DNA of 64,000 nt from Nemertoderma westbladi. Lineage: Eukaryota; Xenacoelomorpha; Nemertodermatida; Nemertodermatidae. Made by a program: the position numbers and the translations under genes. Every line of letters begins with the position of its first letter. Position 1 is the stretch's first letter. Shown piece after piece: positions 45,901 to 54,347 of this stretch. The notes beneath the pieces are model-generated. The model made no database searches and was not told where the DNA came from. It saw only the letters and a list, made by a program, of their open reading frames with translations. Location: contig JAUCBJ010006359.1 of the NCBI GenBank assembly GCA_032718475.1, positions 25,571 through 89,570 on the forward strand, in the 5' to 3' direction.

Positions 45901-48900
45901 TAGCGAAGATAATTCCGCCTCCCAGGTCTTCCATAAGTCCACTTGGTCTGATGAGATCGGCTCGTCCCATGTTAGTCCATCCTTCCATATACTGCGCATA
46001 TAAATGCGGGCTTGCAGTATCACTGGACTGATGAATCCTAACGGATCGAACAATCGGCTCAATTTTGACAAGCATGATCTTTTCGTCAGTGTGTTCCCTT
46101 GACTGTCCAGTCTCACCTTCACTCGAAAGTTGTCTGTGTTTGGGTCCCAAAAGAGCCCCAACACCTTAGTCGTCGGTAGTGGTTCGAACTCTAGGTCTAT
46201 GTCACCACCTCCACGCTCAGTAGTTCCGAATGAGTCTACTAATTCGGCACTGTTTGAGGCGAATTTGGTGAGGTTAAAACCTCCGCCCGCCAAGCAGTCC
46301 CGTAATTGATGTGCTACTGTTGTAGCACGTTCTACTGTGTCGCAACTCTGTAATCCGTCATCAACGTAAAAGTCACGCTCCACAATTCTAATTATCTCTG
46401 GGTCATATAGATGTTTCTGATCCCTAGCGGCCTGCTTTAGGGCGTACATCGTACAGTTTGGGCTGTCTCTGGCACCGAAAACGCGAACTTGCATTTGGTA
46501 AGTCGCCGGTGGTAGACTTAAATCTCCTTCCGGGTACCAGAGGAACCGCAAACTGTCTCTGTCTCGCTCTAACGCTTTTACTTGGTGAAACATCGCTTCA
46601 ACGTCGCAAGTAAAGGCTACTTGACGCTGACGGAAGCGCATAATCACCCCCATAAGATAATTATTCATGTTCGGTCCATCCATCAACTCACTATTGAGGG
46701 ACATTCCCTCAAACAGAGCCGCACAGTCATTGACTACACGTACTTTGTCTGGTTTGTCGGGGTGTCTCACGTAGTGATGTGGCAAGTAGTACGTCTGGTC
46801 GGTCACTCGCTCCGGGTTAGTCATTCGGATAGCGTATCCCTTTGTCAAATACGTCTCCATCTGAGTGTTATACTGCAGATGGGCTTTCTCGTCCTTTAAT
46901 AGACGTTGCCGTATTGAGTGTAGACGTCTTAAAGCCAGTGGATAGTTGTTTATAAGTTTAGGACTTTGGCTACGCCATAACATCCCTACCTCATAATGTC
47001 CGTCCTTCGTCTGGTGGATAGTATCTTCCATGATCTTCAGAGATTGTTTCTCCTGTTCCGACATGCAAGGTTCGTAGCTACCAGGTTCAGCTGTATCTTG
47101 TTCTAACCACCTGATAGTCTTCTCCGTTAATTCTTTGTCCAATGCGGCCTGTTCCAACTGATGATTTCTCAACGCGTCATCATCGATATCGACTGGCATT
47201 GTTGAGGTTGTTGGGGTAGGTAGACTCGCAAGCCTATCATCTGTCGTCGATGGAATCTCTAGCTGACTCGTCTTCTCCCCAAGTTCTAAACTCACCTTGT
47301 GGATTAGCTGCTCCTTGTGACTTATCATACTAGTCACACGTCTGTCACGTTTTGTCGACTGTAGTGTAGTATGGTTCACGTCGTGTGAGAAGGAATGAAT
47401 AGAATTTGTAGTTAGTAAACTACATGTACTTTGTACATCTTCCTCGTCACTTATGTCTAGTGTGCGCACAGGCGCTCGAGTATACCACCCTATCGGCGTT
47501 CTACAGGCGTATGCGTTTCCCGCTACGACTGCCGATGGTCTGGTTTCCCACACCTGATGTAGGTTGAATTGGTCCGTCCCGATCAGCATGGCTACCGATC
47601 TATAATTGACAGGACATTCGGGTACACCAAGGTGTCTGAAATACTTACGGTCCTCTAGAGATTGTTCCGGCACTGGACCTAGTAGGTTACTAAAGTCCTT
47701 CGTAGCCGCAAAGGTTAGATCTCTAAAGGGCAACAAAGACCTCTCCCTCTCGCTGTGCTGCGATTTTGGAAGAAGAGAGTCTAAGTCCAACTTAACTCGT
47801 GTCACTGGTATTGCACGCTGTCCGTGCATACTACTTACTGTATAACTGACGTGCTTACCTTGTTTAAGATCCGTCACTACGTCAGCTATCTTTTCATCCA
47901 CGTAGCTATGAGATGAGGCTGAATCTAGAATCGCGTAGATCCTCTTACTCCCCTTTGTGCCAGTGATCTTAATCGGGATTACACTGAATCCCTTCAGTTG
48001 ATCAGTAGTCAGGAGCGCGATCGACGGTTGTTCGTCTCCATTGGAATATTCATCGTCGTCTTCTGATTCTTCGTCCGACGATCCGGATTGTTCTGAGAAG
48101 CAATCCTCAATATGGGTCACGAAGGTTGGAGTCGTTTTCGATTCTCGTTTTCGGTAGGCCGCATCACATCTCGCTGCTGCTTCCGGGTGTTCCCTGGCGA
48201 AGCGTTTCGTCGGCGTGTGGCTGTCTGTGTGGAGCAGACCGTCGTGATTGCGTCCACAGGATGGACAAGTGTCGGTATTTGGGCAGTCTTTACGGACGTG
48301 TCCGTGTCGCGTACACCGCCAACAAGAGTCCAGTGGCCGTATTTGCAGCCGTCGTTCTTCCGAGTTCAACTCGCGAAATTGTCGACAACCTCGTAACTTG
48401 TGACCGATATACCGCTTACCTAGATGCTCGCAGTATTGGCAGCCGTTGAAGTCGATGCTGAGTTGCTGTCTCGTCTGTTTCGTCCCAATGGGCGCAGATA
48501 CTCTATTACCGTCTGAGAATTGTCGTGATTCCGTCGGTGTGGCGTAAGTGGCCGTCTTAGTGGATGTTGTCTGGGGTTTTTGTCGGTTGGAGGATGGCAG
48601 TGTGATTCCTTCTGCCACGATGTGCTGGTCGGTGTAGTTAGATCGAGTTTCTACTACCGCCTCCCTGGATATTAAAAGGTACACATCTTCTAATTTTAAG
48701 AATCCTCCCCGCTCCTCTCGCTGGTATTCGACCTTCCTCCACTCCCGACGAAGTCGATGGTGGAGTCGTCCTATGATTTTTAATAGGACTGTAGGAGTAT
48801 TCCCGTAATCAAGTTGTCCAATTGATCTTAAGGTAGTGATAGCGTTCTTGATCTCGTCAGCTAGTTTTAGTAAGTCGACGGGTTTAGTGATAGCCCCTCC

Positions 48901-51636
48901 CTTACAGAGTTCCTCTATTACTGACCTGGCCATACTAACGGTACCTCCGTATATCGAAGTTAAACGATCGTACGCTAGTTCGAAAGCGTCCGGTACACCG
49001 ACGAAAGTCTCCGCCAAACGTTTAGGTTCTCCTGACAACGTTTGGAGCAGGTAATTAAACTTCTCCCGTGATGTAAAGGCGCACACGGCGATCTGGGATT
49101 CGATATAGTCTACGAAAGTATGCCAGTGTTTTGAGCTACCGGAAAACTTCGGTGGTTGTTGTACCGGCAATCCCTGTCTGGCTGCGAATTTCGCTATCTC
49201 CTCTGCAACGTTCAGAGTTTCGCGTCCTTGGTTGGTAACCTGGTTGATGTTCTCCCTTCTGGGCGCTTTTCCCTGATACGATGTGGGGTTTGAAGGTACC
49301 GGTCTTTGTGGTACCTTCGGGTGTCTATTGTGTTCGAATTCGGTGTTCCTCGAACTATCGGTTTGAACTTCCTCCAGACGCTCCTCGATCTGAGCCAACT
49401 TGTTGACAACTGGTCGCAGGATGTCGGCGAACTGTTGTGTACTTATTGCGTCCGTTGGTTGTAACGCCTTCTGTGTTGGTGTATTCTGTGGAGGATTGTC
49501 TACAAAGGAGTTGTCTGAACGCTCGCGTTTATATCCATCGGCCGCCCCTGTTCTAAATACCTCGCGTTTCGGGTAATCCGATTCGCTCGAAGTACTACTA
49601 TCATCTGGATATGGTGGTCGACGTGCTCGCGTTCGTTGCGTCGTACGAATCCTAACATTTCGTTTCGGAACATCGTCTACTGATCTCCGTTGTTCGATAG
49701 GCTCACAAGTCTTCCTCGAAGTCGTAGATTGCGATGTAAACTGGTTGATCGGTCGCGTATCCACTAGTCTCCGTTGTTCGGTAGGCTCACAAGTCTTCCT
49801 CGAAGTCGTAGATTGCGATGTAAACTGGTTCGGTGGGCGAATGACAGCATTTGAAACAACTGGCCTTGTAGGTCGAAACGTCATTGGGTAAGCGTAGTGT
49901 GTAACAGGTTTAGGTGTCAAAGGTGGACTCACCTGTTTAGTTGTCAGTAGTGCAGGTCCAGTCAACAAACTACTACGATCTGTAATCGGCGGGTTACTTA
50001 CCTTGACTTTCGGAATAGGCGACGACGTTGCTCTTGGCGGTGTAAACTTGTCCGGGATAACAAACCTGTGTTCCGTCGCACCATGGATAGGAGAAATGTT
50101 ACTACTACCAGCAATCGAAACAGGTTCCTTAGTCGTAACAGGTGCAAACATAGGAGTTACCTGAGGGAATCTTTGACATAAGTCCTTAACTAATTGTCTT
50201 TCTCGTCCAGGTGCCCCTACCGAACCTTCCTTCATTCGTTCCTGGATTTGGCGGTGCCTTACCTCTAACTGGTCTAGATCGTGTCCATCTCGAGATCTCA
50301 TCGATCGATCGCGGGCTTGTAGATCCAGATCTTCCTTCGCGTTGGCTAATTCTCTCGCCTTCTTCCCGAGTTCGAAATGAAGTTTAACTTCCTTCTCGCG
50401 TTGTTCCGTCTGTTGTTGTTGCGCCTCGAGCTCCGCTTGTCTTATCGCTGATTGAGCCTTTATTTGCCGTCTTTTCATTTCAGCTCTTGCTTCCGAAACT
50501 CGCTTGTGTTCTTCCAACTCCGCTGCTAGTCGCTCTAGTTCCGCTGCTGCTGCTCGTCGCTCCGACTCAGCTGCTTGTCGTTCTAACTCAGCTGCTGCCG
50601 CTTGTTGCGCTAACTCAGCTGTCGCTGTTCGCTGTGCTATTTCTAGCTCCAACCTTTCCATCTCAGCTGCTTCCAACTCGGCTTGTTCTTGCAGATGAGA
50701 GATTCTTGCAACATTCGCAACGCGTAGTTTCTCTTCTTGCATCGCTGCTTGTGCCGTCAACAGTTGTGCTTGTTCCTCCGCTTCTCGTTGTTGTCTGTCG
50801 TGCTGTTGTTGCTGTCTGGAAATTTCTGACGTCACTATACTTATCTCGCCAATTTCGCTGCGAATACTCACTAACGATTGGTCCAGTATTCCCGGTGCCG
50901 ATGCGATTCGTACGGGTGAAGTTTCCCTCGTATATTCCGGCACGGTTTCCGAATCGCTGACGTCTTCGCCGCACATACGTAAGTGGTCCGTCAGATGTTT
51001 CAATTGTCCATCCAGTCGGTACAGTTCCTGTTCTTCCTCGGGCTGTAATAATTCGTCCGAAACTGACTCACCTAACAACTGGTCCGCTTGTTCCTGTTGT
51101 ATCTGTCTAATCGTCGACTTAAACTGAATCAGTTTCTCTCTAGCGATCATTAGTTTCTCGAGGATTCTAAGTTGAGTATCCATGTCCTGTCTCTGTCTAG
51201 CTAGATCTTGTAGACCAATTAGGTTATCGACGGACTTGTGTACTCTACTTTGTACTCTAACCTGGAGGGTGTAGAACTCGAATCGAGACATCGGAGCGGT
51301 CAACTCGTCTAATATGCGATGACCTTCTCCAATACTCCTGGTTATATGCGCCATGTAACCTCCGACGCTTCTAACCACACTTTCCTGGCTTCCTGCTGAA
51401 CTTACCATGTCCGTTTCCCTATATCTAGGTTGCGGAACAGTTAGAAAGTCCTCGGTCCTGCCGTCACCTCGTACTACGGCATCCGGTACTCCCGTTGGAT
51501 GTACTGGTGACGCACACGGTGTAGGTTCGGTAGGCTCGCGAGTCTTCCCCTGTTGTTCATCCGCTGCTGACTTATCCGCGTCACACGAGTCATAGTCGGT
51601 AGGTGTGTTCTTCGTATAGTCTTGTTTGTCACTCAT
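43000..51636 (-). CDS. BEL/Pao Gag-Pol polyprotein, 2,878 codons, uninterrupted
   Basis: Encodes capsid, protease, reverse transcriptase, RNase H and integrase for retrotransposition through virus-like particles. It starts at ATG 51634-51636. Approximate residues: disordered N-terminus; long Glu/Ala/Gln/Arg coiled coil 280-455; a 28-residue tandem duplication near 605-650; Gag segment 820-1000 (PPKFSGSSKHWHTF, DUF1759 type); zinc-binding cluster 1063-1140 including CWRCTRHGHVRKDC; aspartic protease with AILDSASSHSYVDE near 1237; RT with FTCDVEAMFHQV (motif A) and YVDD near 1757; A17/RNase H segment with CFSDAS, PRAELQA, YWTDAT near 1935-2012; a Lys-rich, repeat-bearing linker about 2080-2260; integrase with an HHCC-type zinc segment near 2490-2540, then GIDCFGP, YSDQGTNF and GGVWERL as the DDE residues (about 2569-2680). 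It ends in a C-terminal basic segment. All key catalytic residues are present. It is far longer than typical BEL polyproteins because of the N-terminal extension and the linker. Confidence 0.95.
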   Translation of the reverse strand: MSDKQDYTKNTPTDYDSCDADKSAADEQQGKTREPTEPTPCASPVHPTGVPDAVVRGDGRTEDFLTVPQPRYRETDMVSSAGSQESVVRSVGGYMAHITRSIGEGHRILDELTAPMSRFEFYTLQVRVQSRVHKSVDNLIGLQDLARQRQDMDTQLRILEKLMIAREKLIQFKSTIRQIQQEQADQLLGESVSDELLQPEEEQELYRLDGQLKHLTDHLRMCGEDVSDSETVPEYTRETSPVRIASAPGILDQSLVSIRSEIGEISIVTSEISRQQQQHDRQQREAEEQAQLLTAQAAMQEEKLRVANVARISHLQEQAELEAAEMERLELEIAQRTATAELAQQAAAAELERQAAESERRAAAAELERLAAELEEHKRVSEARAEMKRRQIKAQSAIRQAELEAQQQQTEQREKEVKLHFELGKKARELANAKEDLDLQARDRSMRSRDGHDLDQLEVRHRQIQERMKEGSVGAPGRERQLVKDLCQRFPQVTPMFAPVTTKEPVSIAGSSNISPIHGATEHRFVIPDKFTPPRATSSPIPKVKVSNPPITDRSSLLTGPALLTTKQVSPPLTPKPVTHYAYPMTFRPTRPVVSNAVIRPPNQFTSQSTTSRKTCEPTEQRRLVDTRPINQFTSQSTTSRKTCEPIEQRRSVDDVPKRNVRIRTTQRTRARRPPYPDDSSTSSESDYPKREVFRTGAADGYKRERSDNSFVDNPPQNTPTQKALQPTDAISTQQFADILRPVVNKLAQIEERLEEVQTDSSRNTEFEHNRHPKVPQRPVPSNPTSYQGKAPRRENINQVTNQGRETLNVAEEIAKFAARQGLPVQQPPKFSGSSKHWHTFVDYIESQIAVCAFTSREKFNYLLQTLSGEPKRLAETFVGVPDAFELAYDRLTSIYGGTVSMARSVIEELCKGGAITKPVDLLKLADEIKNAITTLRSIGQLDYGNTPTVLLKIIGRLHHRLRREWRKVEYQREERGGFLKLEDVYLLISREAVVETRSNYTDQHIVAEGITLPSSNRQKPQTTSTKTATYATPTESRQFSDGNRVSAPIGTKQTRQQLSIDFNGCQYCEHLGKRYIGHKLRGCRQFRELNSEERRLQIRPLDSCWRCTRHGHVRKDCPNTDTCPSCGRNHDGLLHTDSHTPTKRFAREHPEAAARCDAAYRKRESKTTPTFVTHIEDCFSEQSGSSDEESEDDDEYSNGDEQPSIALLTTDQLKGFSVIPIKITGTKGSKRIYAILDSASSHSYVDEKIADVVTDLKQGKHVSYTVSSMHGQRAIPVTRVKLDLDSLLPKSQHSERERSLLPFRDLTFAATKDFSNLLGPVPEQSLEDRKYFRHLGVPECPVNYRSVAMLIGTDQFNLHQVWETRPSAVVAGNAYACRTPIGWYTRAPVRTLDISDEEDVQSTCSLLTTNSIHSFSHDVNHTTLQSTKRDRRVTSMISHKEQLIHKVSLELGEKTSQLEIPSTTDDRLASLPTPTTSTMPVDIDDDALRNHQLEQAALDKELTEKTIRWLEQDTAEPGSYEPCMSEQEKQSLKIMEDTIHQTKDGHYEVGMLWRSQSPKLINNYPLALRRLHSIRQRLLKDEKAHLQYNTQMETYLTKGYAIRMTNPERVTDQTYYLPHHYVRHPDKPDKVRVVNDCAALFEGMSLNSELMDGPNMNNYLMGVIMRFRQRQVAFTCDVEAMFHQVKALERDRDSLRFLWYPEGDLSLPPATYQMQVRVFGARDSPNCTMYALKQAARDQKHLYDPEIIRIVERDFYVDDGLQSCDTVERATTVAHQLRDCLAGGGFNLTKFASNSAELVDSFGTTERGGGDIDLEFEPLPTTKVLGLFWDPNTDNFRVKVRLDSQGNTLTKRSCLSKLSRLFDPLGFISPVILQARIYMRSIWKDGLTWDEPISSDQVDLWKTWEAELSSLEDYSIPRVYFPLQSTFPDNLELHCFSDASDNGFGVAAYLRRQVESDEFDVSLITSKAKTMPTKYMTTPRAELQAATLSTTIVNLIQTELQSSLQIFYWTDATLVLFYINNDTLEFKTFVANRRAEILDRSIKEDWRHCPGPQNPADIASRGMMPEEFCKPENKEFWQHGPQFLQKSTQDWPPLYDNKSNTIPKDAEIKKPKKGKTKKKTTAAKLKKKPKAKWKDITSKVKRGRLASLSTPDISPDGQPDMLLDSQPDILPDISQNVLPDTSNVLTNSEAAVSLLERPSIDKLPDTLPDVSPDTLLDSRLNTSNVLTNSEAAVSLLERPSIDKLPILTHLSNHKHGETSCITDVGSTYANVNTGVTLRSRDIPNLQPMVKPGINVGRKLSLPKPADPIEFKPPLTIDLQSTDNQGKKTKKDKLLVDPDGSTVNKGIPTGGPVGPSSKSKPSKFSIDLPDDVTNTYVDRIVNLTDSWTNACRKLAWIVRFVQYVKGKHDFTRRLTLAEIDRCEIILIRHYQLRYFAREFTSINQGQPIKSSPILSWSPIIYNGLLCHKSRLQNIDFNTNFRYPIIIPQHHELQRAMILDAHLHLKHAGRHHCLSYLRTRFVLIRPSKALSSVTRTCIICKKVHSRIGTQEMSELPQARLQAFRPPFTETGIDCFGPIHTKRGRILVKRWGLIFTCMSSRAVHIERVMDLSTNAFILALRRFIARRGLVKCLYSDQGTNFVGARNEIARAFKKLDHDQISNELQPHKIVWKFNPPDSPWRGGVWERLIRSIKTAMAKVIPVNHILTDDQLTTLFVEIEAILNTRPIVLVPDDKQSQFALTPAHLLMQAPTTLTPISIPIESDSYGRKAWKITQLLANKFWEIWQNHYLPSISARTNWYNNTRALKPGDHVLLAEVNLKRRFWITGVILATHPSMDGVTRTVTVRTIDGRTVDRPTQRLVLLEETRNESGDYKSPTSISK
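44900..45095 (-). repeat. 73-bp in-frame direct repeat in the RNase H-integrase linker
   Basis: A 73-bp segment is repeated at an offset of 123 bp (41 codons) and encodes SNVLTNSEAAVSLLERPSID in both copies. It is separated by Asp/Pro/Leu-rich short repeats (ILPD, TLPD, TLLD). It lies in the linker between RNase H and integrase, outside the catalytic domains. Confidence 0.85.
49684..49830 (-). repeat. 84-bp in-frame tandem duplication in gag
   Basis: Two copies at an 84-bp offset (49684 and 49768) encode NQFTSQSTTSRKTCEP(T/I)EQRR twice. Each copy contains one instance of the dispersed AGGCTCACAAGTCTT motif. The frame is kept, so the duplication was tolerated in the N-terminal extension of Gag. 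Confidence 0.85.
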
Positions 51637-53469
51637 TTCGGTAGTTGTAAGTCAAGTAGAGTGAGTGTCAAAGTATCGAGTTTACCGTATTTATATCTAA
51701 ACGGTACTAATTACAGTCTTATAAAATTAGCCTACCGGCCGATTTTATAGCAGATGGATAAAATTAGCCTAAACGGCCAATTTTACAGCAAATAAATGTC
51801 ACGGAATAAGTATATAATAAAATTAGCCTAGCGGCCAATTTTATAACAAATAAATCGGATAACGATATGCGTTATCAAAAGGTAAATTAAATACAATAAT
51901 ACGGACTAATTCAGCAATGAACAAAGAAATCATACGGAATGCATAAATACTTGAGACAGTGGAACCCACAATAATTTTTAACTAATACGGTAATGCCTAA
52001 CTTATTTATGCAACTTTTCGAACTCACCCACTCCAATAATTCTCCAGAAAAACAGATTCCCAGATACAAACCGGACGTGAACCTTTCCGTTTTTAACGTT
52101 GCGGACGAAACGCGATTTTCCCAACCAAAGTTGTTGAGTTATCTATCTCCCAAACTTGCTAAACACGGTCTTGCTCCCGTTACAGTCTAGAAATGAGTTC
52201 TGAATCCTGAAAAACAAAAGAGTTAGGTTTTACTTTTACGAAAAATTTTTGTACCGGTACAATATGGTATTTAAACCCTTTTAAACACCGGTATTCAATT
52301 CCAAAATATTTTACACGCGGTTCAAATCAAATTTTATTTCAAAAAATTAGCACTTAGCTAATCAAATACAAATTTTACCTCAAAATATAAAATTTTCAAA
52401 TAACTTTAGTCCTACCGAACCGTAGTTCAGTAAAACACATTCCTACTATTGGAAGAGACGGTAACAATACCTGCAATATCCTACTGTAAAGTTTGTAAAT
52501 CAAATCATAAATCCGACCTTCTCACCAAAACAGTAAACTCTAAGTAAACGAATATATTGCAGTATCGATCTCTTATAACCGGTGAGGCAGAAAACAGTCT
52601 ACGAGCAGACAAACTTCGATAAAACAAATCCCGCGCAGCGAATCCTAAAATCAGGCTGACTCACTGACGGACTAAGGGGCTCGTACACTTTGCCGCGGTG
52701 TGATTTATATGGTTGGGCAAAGAGACGCTAGCTAGGTACAGGCAGAGATTTGGAGATGTCTAACTAGCGGGCAAAGCACAGTACGGACAAAGTTAATTTT
52801 ATATATTTCGAGGTGTAAATAATTTCTAACGCGCGTGTGTTAATTCTGAACGGTCAAAACAGTTTTGCTCCTTCACATATATAATTACTGGGTACGGTGT
52901 GCATTTTACGAATATTCTAATTTTGTAACTTGTAGGTCCAATACTCACGAATGATAAGGTTCCTTCCCCTCTTGCGTATTTCCAGGACTCAAATTCAGGC
53001 ATAAGGTTAATACTACGCCCAGAATTCGGCAATTTTAGGTACCAGGTCCCTGATACTAAGAAGAGATGTGTTAGTTTACTACTGTAGGCGTACGGGTACT
53101 AATAGCTATCCTGGCTCCTATCTAGAATTTTAGTCACCCAGGTAGTCCGGGTAACTTCCTATTAGGGCGTTGGCGGGGACACGGTAGATGTTAGTATATC
53201 CCTGATAGCCTCAATTTATTTGCGCCTAGTGTTAACTGCCCTACCGCCTGAACGGTACAATCCCAATTCAGGTGAAAACACAGCAACCCCCTAGCCTACA
53301 AGTTCTAATGCAATGGACACCGTTGCACGGCAAATAGTCGCACACACACCTGTACTTAGCAAGAGTTAAGCGTACAGTTTGCTGCACCCTAACCAATGTG
53401 TATGCCTTGTACCGGTGTGCCTACGTCCTATCTGCGTACTAGTATCTGCCTGTGCTCTCCCTCCCCCCG
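51637..53469 (-). other. Untranslated leader of the BEL/Pao element
   Basis: 1.8 kb between the 5' LTR and the Gag-Pol ATG with no long sense open frame. It contains the three related hairpins at 51721-51844. A long leader may hold packaging and translation signals (inference). The end next to the LTR is purine-rich on the sense strand (CGGGGGGAGGGAG) and does not look like a standard tRNA primer site. Confidence 0.5.
51721..51844. repeat. Three related hairpins in the retrotransposon leader
   Basis: Three copies of ATAAAATTAGCC / 4-5-base loop / GGCCAATTTTAT (arms 51721-51732 with 51737-51748, 51758-51769 with 51775-51786, 51817-51828 with 51833-51844). Each folds into a stem of about 12 bp with one or two internal mismatches on either strand. 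They lie 81-207 bases upstream of the Gag-Pol start codon (51636-51634). A role in packaging, translation or stability is possible but unproven. Confidence 0.7.
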
Positions 53470-53795
53470 TAGGAATGTGAAGGTCTACTGTGGGTTTTCC
53501 TGAATCAAGACAGTACAGTCCCTATGATGTAATTTTGGGCTTACAGCGTGTCACTACGTCTACCTTTTGATCTTTTGGTCTTATACTTAGGTAGCAAGGA
53601 TCGAACGCTGTCTAACCTTTCAGGCGATGGGCGAATAACTCTAGATGGTATTGCGGGTTGTCTCTCGTCTACATTCCCGTGATGTTCCCGTTCATTGCTG
53701 CGGCCCGATCTCTAGCCGGCCATCCTGTCCCTGAGTTTGTTCACCGTAGTGAATCCATAGTAAAACAGATAGAAAAGCTGAGAGAATATTCTGAC

Positions 53796-53801
53796 TTTAT
53801 T
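53796..53801 (-). terminator. LTR polyadenylation signal AATAAA (5' LTR copy)
   Basis: Sense-strand GTAATAAAGTC about 130 bases downstream of the TATA box, as expected for an R/U5 polyadenylation signal. In the 3' LTR, where it would be used, the same hexamer is at 39252-39257. Confidence 0.5.
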
Positions 53802-53928
53802 ACAGAAGATACAATTATAATACAATGTAATCTGAGAATAAACTAAGCACGACAGAATATTGATAAGATAATCTGAGAAAGATTGAGATATAAGATATAG
53901 TGTGTAGATAACTAATGAACAAATCGCA

Positions 53929-53938
53929 CCTTTATATA
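53929..53938 (-). promoter_or_regulatory. LTR TATA box (5' LTR)
   Basis: Sense-strand TATATAAAGG, about 410 bases into the LTR and about 2.3 kb before the Gag-Pol ATG. It fits the core promoter of the U3 region. An identical copy lies at 39385-39394 in the other LTR. Confidence 0.6.
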
Positions 53939-54134
53939 CTAAATTTGTGCCGCAATCAATCGAGAAAATTCTCGATTGTTCTATGGGTTCTAACAAGGTT
54001 TTAAAGATAGCTATTGGTCCAGCTAATATATAACTTGCACGACATTGGTTACAATCAAATAACTACAGCCTCATTGGTACAGACAAATGCAATTAATTTG
54101 TAGCGGTTAATTTAAACGAGTTGAAATTCTGTAC

Positions 54135-54221
54135 AAAAAATAATTCGCACTTACTAGGATTCGAACTCGATACCTACTACACATATAATTTCCAACGCTC
54201 TACCAACTGAGCTACTGAACC
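54135..54221 (-). other. tRNA-like segment in the 5' LTR (Pol III A and B boxes plus T run)
   Basis: On the sense strand, GGTTCAGTAGCTCAGTTGG contains a perfect-looking A box (TAGCTCAGTTGG, 54203-54214). GAGTTCGAATCCT (54156-54168) is a B box. TTTTTT (54135-54140) follows as a possible Pol III stop. The acceptor and T stems pair poorly and the anticodon arm is not recognisable, so it is not a working tRNA. It looks like a tRNA-derived fragment fixed in the LTR. Confidence 0.6.
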
Positions 54222-54347
54222 ACTTGACCGATAGATGTACAAATGATAGAACCAATACGAATGAGAACTCAAAGCAATCTTTACAAAGTTAATCCGAATA
54301 AAATAAAATTTTGAAAATCCACGGCATTTAGGGAATATAATTCTATA

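Larger units (their letters stand above)
40103..51546. repeat. Dispersed 15-bp motif AGGCTCRCRAGTCTT, at least 8 copies
   Basis: Plus-strand copies at 40103-40117, 40600-40614, 42698-42712, 45191-45205, 49699-49713, 49783-49797 and 51532-51546, plus an inverted, slightly diverged copy at 47222-47235. Copies occur in the 3' non-coding region, the inter-ORF spacer and three parts of Gag-Pol, in more than one reading frame (coding KTREPT, KTCEP or RLASL). I saw none outside the BEL/Pao internal region. Confidence 0.8.
38926..54347 (-). mobile_element. BEL/Pao LTR retrotransposon, nearly intact, 15.4 kb
   Basis: Two 878-bp direct repeats (38926-39803 and 53470-54347, constant offset 14,544) enclose a minus-strand coding region. 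Transcription order is: right LTR, 1.8-kb leader with hairpins, Gag-Pol (51636 to 43000), a second zinc-knuckle ORF (about 42339 to 40637), AT-rich 3' region, left LTR. The pol order protease, RT, RNase H, integrase and the Gag DUF1759-type segment place it in BEL/Pao. The size is large for the group (commonly 5-10 kb). No TGG-type primer site is seen next to the 5' LTR: the sense sequence there reads CGGGGGGAGGGAG. No target-site duplication is visible (CCTCCT on the left, AATTAC on the right). Near-identical LTRs and open frames imply a recent insertion. Confidence 0.93.
53470..54347 (-). repeat. Right LTR (5' LTR of the BEL/Pao element)
   Basis: On the sense (minus) strand this LTR precedes the Gag-Pol ORF, so it supplies the promoter. 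It has a sense-strand tRNA-like segment near its start, a TATA box and a downstream AATAAA, consistent with a U3-R-U5 layout. The start of R would be roughly 25-30 bases after the TATA box, near 53900 (inference). Confidence 0.93.

Noticed and set aside
53440-53470. Primer-binding site next to the 5' LTR
   Set aside because: The sense sequence after the LTR is CGGGGGGAGGGAG with no TGG start. No tRNA 3'-end complement could be recognised.
54135-54221. Functional tRNA gene in the LTR
   Set aside because: A and B boxes are good, but the acceptor and T stems do not pair and no anticodon arm is recognisable.
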